Source of the DNA: DATCVA01 sp036567205
Lineage (GTDB): Bacteria; Pseudomonadota; Gammaproteobacteria; Burkholderiales; Burkholderiaceae_B
NCBI GenBank assembly: GCA_036567205.1
Contig: DATCVA010000241.1
Span: forward strand, 1 to 12,743
Direction of reading: 5' to 3'
Length of the DNA stretch: 12,743 bases
The notes beneath the pieces are model-generated. The model ran no database searches. It worked only from the letters and a program-made list of their open reading frames with translations, and was not told where the DNA came from. Numbering within the stretch: the first letter of the stretch is position 1; each line of letters opens with the position of its first letter. Positions 1 to 6,546 of the stretch are shown here, in pieces. The position numbers and the translations under genes were made by a program.

Positions 1-840
1 AATCTCGTTCACTTCTTTGTTGAGCAAAGCAATAACGTCTTTGGGCATACCCGCCGGTCCCGAGAGGCCTAGCCAGTAATCGGACACGAGTCCGGTCAGG
101 CCAAATTCTTCAAGCGTTTCCGCATCTGGCATTTTGCTGGACCGCTTGGCGGAAGTGACAAATAAGGGCGTAACGGCCCCGCTTTTTACGTGAGCCTGTA
201 AGCTTGAAATGGTGCCAAAGTACGAGTCAATATTGCCACCCAGCAAATCCTGCATGGCGGCGCCGCCACCCTTGTAAGGAATATGGTTCAGTTTAATGCC
301 AGCGCGTTCTGCGATGACTTCCATCAATAAATGGTGAATCGAACCAACGCCGGCGGAACCGTAAGAAAATTCCCCAGGGTTTTTCTTGGCGTAAGCGACG
401 AGCCCGGCTATGTCTTTAACCTCGCTCAAAGACGAGCGTACCCCCATGAGATTAGGAGCCGACGCAATCAGCACAATATGCTCATGGTCGTTTTTTTAGT
501 CATACGATAACGACTCCTGCACAGATGGATTCGTAGTGTTCATGCTATTAGTAAGCAACAGCGTGTATCCGTCAGGCTTGGCTTTCGCAACAGCGTTAGA
601 CGCAATGATGGTATTGGCGCCAGGCTTGTTATCCACAACGACCGGAACATTCAGACGAAGGGATAAATGCTTGGCAATTTCGCGTGCAACAGAATCGCTG
701 GAGGCGCCAGGACTCAGCCCGACTACCAAGGTAATCGCTCGGTCAGGATATGCTTTGGATTGGGACTGAGCGTGGGTCGACAGAGTTAGTGCGGCAACTG
801 CAATAGCTGAACAGAAGAGCTTTTGGAAGGTCGCTTTCAT
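1..840 (-). pseudogene. Bug-family tripartite tricarboxylate transporter receptor, interrupted by an in-frame stop and cut by the window edge
   Basis: This is a periplasmic solute-binding protein of the Bug/TctC type, which normally captures a carboxylate for a TctAB-type permease or acts in sensing. It starts at ATG 840 behind an AAGGAT ribosome site. A Sec signal peptide (about residues 1-24, THA|QS) precedes the family start AYPDRAITLVVG, then SDSVARE and VVVDNKPGANTI. Codon 115 (minus 498-496) is TAA. Reading on in the same frame gives 165 stop-free codons to base 1 with clear Bug features: IVLIASAPNLMG, NPGEFSYGSAGVGSIHHL, HIPYKGGGAAMQDLLGG and LSGPAGMPKDV. The spacing LSYD-x-KNDHEHI matches the usual Bug LSYDPxKDFxPI, so a single substitution (for example CAA to TAA) explains the break, not a frameshift. 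No TctA/TctB genes are visible. It diverges from the acyl-CoA dehydrogenase operon and may once have served it. Confidence 0.88.
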
Positions 841-871
841 TTCGTATCCTTACTGTTTTGATAACTGACAA

Positions 872-900
872 ATCCCAGCCTGGCCTTCCAGGGCTGAGAT
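872..900 (-). other. Imperfect hairpin in the Bug gene leader
   Basis: CAGCCTGG (876-883) pairs with CCAGGGCTG (888-896) with one bulged base around a 4-nt loop, and ATC (872-874) with GAT (898-900) extends the stem past a mismatch. It lies 32 bases or more upstream of the Bug start codon at 840. There is no clear T-run on either strand, so it looks more like a leader stem-loop than a terminator. Its role is unknown. Confidence 0.45.
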
Positions 901-909
901 CCAGATTTA

Positions 910-928
910 AGTTCCATCTAATGGAACT
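910..928. promoter_or_regulatory. 19-bp palindromic operator candidate
   Basis: AGTTCCATCTAATGGAACT is a perfect inverted repeat with 8-bp arms (910-917 and 921-928) and a 3-bp spacer. IclR-family regulators often bind short palindromes of this size near divergent promoters, and an iclR-type gene is encoded at 5796-6539. Assignment to that regulator is inference. The centre overlaps the weak -10 hexamer proposed for the Bug gene. Confidence 0.6.
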
Positions 929-944
929 CTTTTCATTTTTGCAA
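916..944 (-). promoter_or_regulatory. Weak promoter candidate for the Bug gene
   Basis: On the minus strand, TTGCAA (944-939) is followed after 17 bases by TTAGAT (921-916). The -35 matches TTGACA at four of six positions and the -10 matches TATAAT at only three. The spacing and the overlap with the 910-928 palindrome are the main reasons to list it. Confidence 0.28.
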
Positions 945-1118
945 TACTGCTTCAGTAAGGCGCCGGTAGCAATAGATGTTTCCCCTATGTCGCCATTCAT
1001 CACCACGGATGGCATGGAGTTTTGTACGCCATGGCAGAGCTAATGCAAGGCCCTGGCCAGAGCGAAATGGCTTGAAAGCTGCGGTTCGAATAAATCATGT
1101 AGTTTCCGGAGCACAAAA

Positions 1119-1161
1119 TTTCGTGTATGCTTTTAACTGAAACCAGTTTTAGCACACGAAA
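1119..1161. repeat. Spaced inverted repeat upstream of the acyl-CoA dehydrogenase operon
   Basis: TTTCGTGT (1119-1126) and ACACGAAA (1154-1161) are perfect 8-bp arms 27 bases apart. With a 2-base bulge the pairing could extend through GCT/AGC. The right arm contains TTAGCACAC (1149-1157), a 9-mer that recurs at 5769-5777 in the repeat between the convergent operons. It could be paired operator half-sites or an mRNA leader structure. Confidence 0.4.
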
Positions 1162-1194
1162 CCAGGCTGTCTGCCCTAGAAGGCAATGAACTGC

Positions 1195-1206
1195 TTGATG
1201 CATCAA
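1195..1206. promoter_or_regulatory. 12-bp perfect palindrome before the operon start
   Basis: TTGATGCATCAA is self-complementary and ends 13 bases before the ATG at 1220, directly before the purine-rich ribosome site (AAAAAGAGA). A repressor bound here would block transcription or translation entry. The binding protein cannot be named from sequence alone. Confidence 0.35.
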
Positions 1207-1219
1207 AAAGAGAATTGAC

Positions 1220-2377
1220 ATGAATTTTGACCTCAACCCAGATGACCAGGCATTTGTTGACTCGGTTCGGCGTTTTGCCAACGACAAACTCACTCACGGA
1301 GCGCTCGAACGTGCTCACTCGGCCCACTACCCCTGGGAAATTGCAAAAATGCTGGCTAAAAATGGTCTGTTCGGCATTGCATTTACAGAAGACGATGGTG
1401 GCCAGGGCGGCACACTCATGCAAGCCGTACTCGCCATCCAAGAGATTGCATTGGTATGCCCCAAAAGCGCAGACATTGTGCAGGCAGGCAACTTCGGGCC
1501 CATCCGTACATTTGTAGAGTATGCGAGCGCTGAACAAAAAAAACGCTTCCTACCCGACCTTCTTGGGGGGAAAAAGCTCATTGCCTTAGGCATGACGGAA
1601 CCCGACGCCGGCTCTGCTGTCACCGAGCTTCGCACCACAGCCCGCGCCGACGGCGACGAATACGTCATCAATGGCACCAAGATTTTCTCAACGCACAGTC
1701 CCGAAGCAGAACTGTTCCTGATATACGTACGCTTCGGCCCGGGCCTCGAAAATATCGGCTCGGTGCTCGTTGAAAAGGGCACACCCGGGTTCACCGTTGG
1801 CAAGCCTTCGAGCTTCATGAATGGCGAGCTATGGAGCCAACTATACTTTGAGGATGCCCGCATTCCCGCGGAGAACTTGCTCCTGGGCCCCGGTGGCTTC
1901 AAGAAACAGATCTCTGGCTTTAATGTCGAGCGTCTTGGCAATGCCTCGCGGTCACTGGCTTTGGGCCGCCATGCGTTTAATATCGCCCGCGAACATGCAA
2001 TGAATCGCAAGCAATTTGGTCGTGCGCTCTGCGAATTTCAAGGTCTGCAATGGAAGTTCGCCGACATGGCCATGCGCCTGGAGCAAGCACAACTGCTACT
2101 CTATAAAGCTGCAATGGAGGGGGAGCACGGACTGCCCAGCGCACAAAGCACGGCCATGGCAAAACTGGCCTGCAACGAGGCTGGCTGGTTCGTTGCCAAT
2201 GAAGCGCTGCAGGTAATGGGCGGCATGGGCTTCAGTCAAGAGGCCATTGTAGAGTACTGTGTACGCCGCATTCGCGGCTGGATGATAGCCGGCGGCTCGA
2301 TCGAGGTATTGAAGAACCGTATTGCCGAGGGCGTCTTCCGACGTTCGTTCTCGCAACGTGCCCTAAAAGCACAGTAA
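1220..2377 (+). CDS. Acyl-CoA dehydrogenase (first of two)
   Basis: This 385-residue FAD enzyme should oxidise an acyl-CoA to its 2,3-enoyl-CoA in the cytoplasm, passing electrons to electron-transfer flavoprotein. The length is typical of the family. The N-terminal helical domain is followed by the substrate/FAD signature IALGMTEPDAGSAVTELRT (about 121-139) and NGTKIFST (151-158). The C-terminal domain has the FAD motif RKQFG (263-267), QVMGGMGFSQE (331-341) and the final helix region MIAGGSIEV. The common catalytic Glu of IYEGT is replaced (IAGGS, G358). A Glu lies in NVERL (E238), the place used by isovaleryl- and long-chain acyl-CoA dehydrogenases, so E238 is the likely base. The start has an AAAGAGA site upstream. 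It leads an operon with the SDR 72 bases downstream. The substrate is unknown; an AliB-like role is inferred from neighbours. Confidence 0.93.
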   Translation: MNFDLNPDDQAFVDSVRRFANDKLTHGALERAHSAHYPWEIAKMLAKNGLFGIAFTEDDGGQGGTLMQAVLAIQEIALVCPKSADIVQAGNFGPIRTFVEYASAEQKKRFLPDLLGGKKLIALGMTEPDAGSAVTELRTTARADGDEYVINGTKIFSTHSPEAELFLIYVRFGPGLENIGSVLVEKGTPGFTVGKPSSFMNGELWSQLYFEDARIPAENLLLGPGGFKKQISGFNVERLGNASRSLALGRHAFNIAREHAMNRKQFGRALCEFQGLQWKFADMAMRLEQAQLLLYKAAMEGEHGLPSAQSTAMAKLACNEAGWFVANEALQVMGGMGFSQEAIVEYCVRRIRGWMIAGGSIEVLKNRIAEGVFRRSFSQRALKAQ

Positions 2378-2449
2378 CGCCCAACGCGGCGCATTACAGC
2401 CCGGTCATCTCTGACTGATGGACTGAGCAAGAATTTTCTGGAGATAGCG

Positions 2450-3232
2450 ATGGATTTAGGTATCAAGGACAGGGTTGCAATAATAACAGGGGGTGTACAA
2501 GGTATTGGTCTTGAAGTAGCGCGCGAGCTGGCACGCGCCGGGGTCAAGCTGGTGCTTGCCGATGTGAACGCGACGGCGGGCAGCGATGCTGCCAATGAGC
2601 TGAGCAAATCGACCACGGCGGAATTCGTACTTACCGATCTTACCGAGCCTGAATCGGTAAAAGACTTGGTGGACACCGCCATGCACAGATTCGGCCGCGT
2701 CGACTTCTTTGTGAACTGCGCCGCCATTCTCGACGACAAAACCTTTGAAGAATCCTCTCCAGAAGACTGGAAGCGTATGCTGGATGTGTGCTTGTTAGGC
2801 CCCATGCACTGCCTGCATGCCGTTCTGCCAATCATGAAGGCTCAGCAGTATGGCCGAATCGTATGCTTCTCGTCAGATTCCGCCCGTATTGGACAAGCCC
2901 GCCTGTCTTACTACGCAGCCGCCAAAGCCGGTGTTACAACACTCGTAAAGTCCATCGCCCAGGAAATGGGCCAGCATGGGATCACGGCCAACATTGTGTC
3001 GCCCGGTGCCACCAATACGCCCTTGCGCATGAAACGTGAAGAAGCACTTCGCGAGCAAATGGGCGAAGAGAAATATCAACGCAGGGTACAAACGGTTCAA
3101 AAGATGTACCCCTTGCGCCGCATCGGAGAACCTTCCGACATCGCCCCCATGGTGGCATTCCTTCTAAGCGAGCACGCAAGCTGGATGACTGGTCAGGTGA
3201 TCAGCATCAACGGCGGCTTTACGATGGTGTAA
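2450..3232 (+). CDS. Short-chain dehydrogenase/reductase, BadH-like
   Basis: This 260-residue classical SDR should oxidise a hydroxyacyl-CoA or alcohol with NAD(P). Visible motifs are the Rossmann glycine loop TGGVQGIG (13-20), acidic D38 in LVLADVN at the end of beta-2 (suggesting NAD), NCAA (89-92, variant of NNAG), Ser142, and Tyr155/Lys159 in YYAAAK. The C-terminus GQVISINGGFTMV is typical. The active-site Asn of the usual N-L-x-G motif is Cys (C114 in VCLLG). Stretches such as HAVLPIM, SSDSARIG and GGFTM recall BadH, the 2-hydroxycyclohexanecarboxyl-CoA dehydrogenase, from memory rather than an alignment. The start follows GGAG at 2440-2443. It sits between two acyl-CoA dehydrogenase genes, with only 5 bases to the next, fitting the third step of a beta-oxidation-like sequence. 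Confidence 0.92.
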   Translation: MDLGIKDRVAIITGGVQGIGLEVARELARAGVKLVLADVNATAGSDAANELSKSTTAEFVLTDLTEPESVKDLVDTAMHRFGRVDFFVNCAAILDDKTFEESSPEDWKRMLDVCLLGPMHCLHAVLPIMKAQQYGRIVCFSSDSARIGQARLSYYAAAKAGVTTLVKSIAQEMGQHGITANIVSPGATNTPLRMKREEALREQMGEEKYQRRVQTVQKMYPLRRIGEPSDIAPMVAFLLSEHASWMTGQVISINGGFTMV

Positions 3233-3237
3233 GCAAA

Positions 3238-4383
3238 ATGAATTTTGAACTGACTACCGAACAGCGCCAGCTTCAAGAAGCAGCAATCCGTCTCTCGCAG
3301 AAGAAACTGATGCCAATACTGGCGGCGCATCCCAAAGATGTGTCATTGTCCAAGTCGGTCATGCTGGAAATATTCCAGATTCTGGCTGAATTCGGACTTA
3401 CCGGCGCACGCGTTCCCGAAGAGCTTGGCGGCAGCGGGTTAAGCATGCTTGACTACGGCCTTGTATTCGAACAGCTGCCTCCGGTTATTGCCTTGGCGCT
3501 CATTGCCCACGACGGCACCACTTCCCGCCTTTGTGCAAGCGGCGCCGCCCAAGGCTTTCCCATACTGATCAAAGACCTCCTGGCGGGCCGAAAGATTGCA
3601 TGTACAGCGTCGACCGAACCGACCACGGGATCTGATCCGCGCAGCATCAAGTTGCGCATTCGCGAATCGGAAGACGGCAAAACGGCATTCCTCTCGGGCA
3701 CCAAGCAATGGATCACCAACGGCACAATCGCTGATGTGGCCTTCATAACGGGCAAACTGGAAGGTAACGGTGAGCTCCAGCGCTACCTCGTTGAACAAGC
3801 CGTGTCACCGTTCAAGGCTACCGAGATCCCATGTATCGGCTTGCAGCAAGGCCATCTTAGCGAGCTCATGTTCGACCAGGTACCGGTGCCACTCAGCAAC
3901 GCCATTGGTAACGACAATAGCACCATGAAAACGCTGACACAGGCCTGGCTCGTCAATCGTCCGCTCCTTGGCCTGCTTGGCCTTAGAACCGCGGAGCGCG
4001 CAAAAGAAGCGGCCTTGGAACACGTAAAAGACCGCATACAATTCAGCTCTGTTCTCGCCAGCAAACAACTTATGCAAGAAGCATTGGTCGACATCGAAGC
4101 ATCCATTCAAAGCGCCCGTCTGCTCTGCTATAGCGCACTGGATGCCGCCGATCGTGGCGTGGCAACCCAGGCATTATCTGCCATGGCAAAGCGTCAAGGT
4201 GTGGCGACCGCCGAAAACGCAGCCAGCATTGCAATGCGACTTTACGGTGCCATGGGTCTTGCGATCGAAACCGGCGTGGAACAGCACTCTCGTGACATCA
4301 AGATGCTGACGATCCCTGACGGTACCTATGAGATTCTTACTCTCATTGCCGGTCGACAGATCACAAGTCAAAGCGCATTCTGA
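3238..4383 (+). CDS. Acyl-CoA dehydrogenase (second, divergent active site)
   Basis: This 381-residue acyl-CoA dehydrogenase-fold protein starts MNFELTTEQRQLQE, like the first one, but is more divergent. It keeps STEPTTGSDP (125-134), KQWITNG (156-162), an R-x-Q-F variant of the FAD motif (RIQFS, 266-270), YGAMGLAIE (336-344) and a closing IPDGTYEIL (359-367). The usual catalytic Glu of YEGT is Asp (D361), and the alternative ER site seen in the first dehydrogenase is NR (N240-R241). It may use Asp as a weaker base or be the non-catalytic partner in a heteromer, as in the alpha2beta2 dehydrogenases of steroid side-chain degradation. The start is 5 bases past the SDR stop with only a weak ribosome site, suggesting translational coupling. 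Its stop codon overlaps the ribosome site of the next gene. Confidence 0.9.
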   Translation: MNFELTTEQRQLQEAAIRLSQKKLMPILAAHPKDVSLSKSVMLEIFQILAEFGLTGARVPEELGGSGLSMLDYGLVFEQLPPVIALALIAHDGTTSRLCASGAAQGFPILIKDLLAGRKIACTASTEPTTGSDPRSIKLRIRESEDGKTAFLSGTKQWITNGTIADVAFITGKLEGNGELQRYLVEQAVSPFKATEIPCIGLQQGHLSELMFDQVPVPLSNAIGNDNSTMKTLTQAWLVNRPLLGLLGLRTAERAKEAALEHVKDRIQFSSVLASKQLMQEALVDIEASIQSARLLCYSALDAADRGVATQALSAMAKRQGVATAENAASIAMRLYGAMGLAIETGVEQHSRDIKMLTIPDGTYEILTLIAGRQITSQSAF

Positions 4384-4391
4384 GGATACCC

Positions 4392-5738
4392 ATGATTATT
4401 GAAGAACTTTCTCAATACGCCGCGGATCAACTTAAAGCGGGACTTACGCCCGAGGTGTCGCATGCGGCCAAACGCGCACTTGTCGACTGGTTCTCCGCAC
4501 TTTTCCCCGGTACGAAAGTGCAGCCGGCCACCATCCTGATGCAGGCACATGCGCACGAGCTGGGCATGGGCAAAGCCAGCCTTCCGGGGCTGAAAACCAG
4601 AACACTTCCTGGGACAGCCGCGTGGATCAATGGCAGTGTCTCCCACGCGGTGGAGTTCGATGATATTTTCCGAGATGCCATATATCACCCGGGATGCCCT
4701 ACCATAGCCGCCGCGTTAGCAGTGGCCGAGCATCGCCAGGCTTCGGGGCAACAGCTGCTTGAGGCGATCACCATTGGCTATGAAATCTCTACCCGTATCG
4801 GCGCAGCTATACAGCCTTCACATTACAAGTATTTCCACACCACCGGTACCGTCGGATGTTTCGGTAGCGCAGCCGCATCGGCCGCACTGCTTTCCAATCA
4901 ACCGAGCGTCACGGCGCACGCATTAGCTACCTCCGCCACCTTTGCCTCGGGCCTGCAACAAGCGTTCCGCTCTGAAGCCATGACCAAAGCGCTGCATGCC
5001 GGGCATGCGGCATGGGTGGGTGTGACCTCCGCGTTCGGTGCCGAAAAAGGTCTTACGGGTGTACTCGATATTCTCGAGGGCGCGGCAGGCTTTGGCGCAG
5101 CGCTAGCCAGCGAGCCCAACTGGGCCAAGGCCACCGAAGGGCTTGGAAGCCGCTACAACATTACCCGCATGACCGTCAAGAATCACGGTTGTTGCGGGCA
5201 CACCTTTGCGTCAATCGATGGGCTTCTGGCCCTACGCAGCCAGCATGGCTTCGACATCCAAGCTATTGATCGCATTCAGATCGAAACTTATGCGGCCGGC
5301 GTAGAAGTGGCGGGCATCAAAGAGCCTAAATCACCGTTTGAATGCAAGTTCAGTATTCCGTATGTTGTTTCTCACGCCGCCAAGTACGGATCCGTGCGCC
5401 TTGCTGCGTTCGACGCCGACCGTATCTTCGAGCAAGAGCTAAGAGCACTGATGCCTCGCATTCAGTTGGAGGCCGATCCCGAATTGACCAGCAAGTTTCC
5501 CAACGTACGCGCCGCCCGAGTTCGCGTTTACTTGAAAAGCGGCCAGGTTGTCGAACACTTCCAGCCCTTCCGCATCGGCGACCCCGAGGCTCCGCTCAGC
5601 GACGAGCAGATCAGCGAAAAATTACTGGAGCTCGCCTCGCCCGTGATATCCGACGCAGCGGCCAAGCAGTTGCTGAATCGCCTGTGGTCAATTGATAAAG
5701 TGGATGACGTGCGCGCATTGAGCCTGCATGCGCTATAG
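4392..5738 (+). CDS. MmgE/PrpD family protein
   Basis: This 448-residue protein belongs to the family of 2-methylcitrate dehydratase (PrpD), cis-aconitate decarboxylase and iminodisuccinate epimerase, of usual length. Signatures in order are AWINGSVSHAVEFDD (77-91), YHPGC (98-102), the helical stretch ALAVAEHRQASGQQLLEAI, GYEISTRIG (129-137), FHTTGTVGCFGSAAA (148-162), MTKALHAGHAA (197-207, conserved Lys199), KNHGCCGHTFASIDG (263-277, Lys263) and the C-terminal lid domain. His99, Lys199 and Lys263 match positions I recall as active-site residues in cis-aconitate decarboxylase. It is the last gene of the plus operon, with TGAGGA serving as both upstream stop and ribosome site. It may hydrate, dehydrate, isomerise or decarboxylate a polycarboxylate made from the pathway; the exact reaction cannot be told. 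Full-length PrpD proteins for propionate are usually next to prpB/prpC, which are absent. Confidence 0.9.
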   Translation: MIIEELSQYAADQLKAGLTPEVSHAAKRALVDWFSALFPGTKVQPATILMQAHAHELGMGKASLPGLKTRTLPGTAAWINGSVSHAVEFDDIFRDAIYHPGCPTIAAALAVAEHRQASGQQLLEAITIGYEISTRIGAAIQPSHYKYFHTTGTVGCFGSAAASAALLSNQPSVTAHALATSATFASGLQQAFRSEAMTKALHAGHAAWVGVTSAFGAEKGLTGVLDILEGAAGFGAALASEPNWAKATEGLGSRYNITRMTVKNHGCCGHTFASIDGLLALRSQHGFDIQAIDRIQIETYAAGVEVAGIKEPKSPFECKFSIPYVVSHAAKYGSVRLAAFDADRIFEQELRALMPRIQLEADPELTSKFPNVRAARVRVYLKSGQVVEHFQPFRIGDPEAPLSDEQISEKLLELASPVISDAAAKQLLNRLWSIDKVDDVRALSLHAL

Positions 5739-5747
5739 CCACATGAA

Positions 5748-5789
5748 CATATGGTGCATTAAAATTTCTTAGCACACCATATGGCGCAT
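5748..5789. terminator. Inverted and direct repeats between convergent operons, possible bidirectional terminator
   Basis: The 57 bases between the convergent stop codons hold CATATGGTG (5748-5756) and CACCATATG (5775-5783), perfect 9-bp arms around an AT-rich 18-nt loop. The position fits a shared terminator, but the stem is only moderately stable and no T-run follows it. The same bases also make a direct repeat, CATATGGTGCAT (5748-5759) and CATATGGCGCAT (5778-5789), offset by exactly 30 bp with one mismatch, which would suit a protein-binding site instead. Confidence 0.45.
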
Positions 5790-5795
5790 CTAGCT

Positions 5796-6539
5796 CTAAG
5801 CGGCAGCAGAAAAGAGGCTGGCCCCCATCTTCAATGAGATTTCCTTTTGGGCCTGAAGCATCAGCGCCAGATTCCGCTCTTGCTGAACCCGCATGCGCTC
5901 TTCAGGGCCCGTAAGTGTAAGCGCATACATGCCTTTGTTGTTCATGTCGAAAAGTGCCACCGAAATCGCAAGAGCCTCTGGCACCCGTTCACTTTCGGTG
6001 ATCGCATAGTAGTGTTTCCGAATCTGCGCGAGCTTGGCTTTCAGGCCGGGGATGCCCATGGAAAGGCCAGGCGGCAAGGCGTTGACAATGGCAGATTGCT
6101 CATCTGGGGGCAGATGGGCCAACAGCACCTTACCTGTCGCGCCATAGAATAAAGGCGCGTGCTCCCCCAGGTTCACGATATGCATCAGACGGGACTCTGC
6201 CTCGACAACATCGATACAGACACGGTCTGTTCCAACCACGGCATTCAGGCTGACCGTTTCACCGGTTTTATTTCCTATCTCCATCATCTTGGGGTGTGCC
6301 ATATCGCGAACGCCGAGCCCGCTGGCGACGATACCCGCCAGCTTGACCAGCTTCATGGAAAGGCAATATTTCTGATCCTCCAGCTTTACCAGGTAGCCGG
6401 CGTCACACAAACTGTTGACCAGCCGAAATGTCGTGGCCTTGGAGAGCTGAATGCGATCGCTGATTTCCTGCAGCGCGAGCTTAGTCCTATCGGCGGTGAA
6501 AGCATCCAGTATCGAGAAGACTCTATTGATAGCTCGCAC
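5796..6539 (-). CDS. IclR-family transcriptional regulator
   Basis: This 247-residue protein has the standard IclR layout. An N-terminal winged helix-turn-helix (VRAINRVFSILDAF, then LALQEISDRIQLSKATTFRL, about 21-40, and DAGYLVK) precedes a C-terminal effector-binding domain (about 75-240) with GETVSLNAVVG, APLFYGATGKVLLAHLPP and ISVALFDMNN. The start is GTG at 6539; upstream in this frame there is a stop at 6572-6570 and no better start. The ribosome site is weak. It is the last gene of the minus operon, 7 bases after the acyl-CoA synthetase stop, so it is probably made along with the enzymes it controls. A pathway intermediate or CoA ester is a likely effector. The palindrome at 910-928 is a candidate binding site. 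Confidence 0.92.
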   Translation of the reverse strand: MRAINRVFSILDAFTADRTKLALQEISDRIQLSKATTFRLVNSLCDAGYLVKLEDQKYCLSMKLVKLAGIVASGLGVRDMAHPKMMEIGNKTGETVSLNAVVGTDRVCIDVVEAESRLMHIVNLGEHAPLFYGATGKVLLAHLPPDEQSAIVNALPPGLSMGIPGLKAKLAQIRKHYYAITESERVPEALAISVALFDMNNKGMYALTLTGPEERMRVQQERNLALMLQAQKEISLKMGASLFSAAA

Positions 6540-6546
6540 GGTAGTC

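Larger units (their letters stand above)
841..1219. other. Divergent intergenic control region
   Basis: These 379 bases separate the broken Bug gene (minus) from the four-gene operon that starts at 1220 (plus). I see no credible gene; the short reading frames crossing it have no family signature. It holds a hairpin in the Bug leader (872-900), a 19-bp palindrome (910-928), an inverted repeat with arms at 1119-1126 and 1154-1161, and a 12-bp palindrome just before the first start codon (1195-1206). Promoters for both directions should lie here, but only weak hexamers can be picked by eye. Confidence 0.6.

Noticed and set aside
490..498. A-AAA-AAC slippery heptamer next to the Bug stop codon, suggesting programmed frameshifting
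   Set aside because: The stop lies upstream of the slippery run, and the downstream frame is the same as the upstream one, so slippage would not rescue the protein.
1327..2010. Long minus-strand open frame (227 codons) opposite the first acyl-CoA dehydrogenase
   Set aside because: It is low in recognisable motifs, rich in Ser/Arg/Pro as expected of antisense frames, and lies wholly within a clear gene on the other strand.
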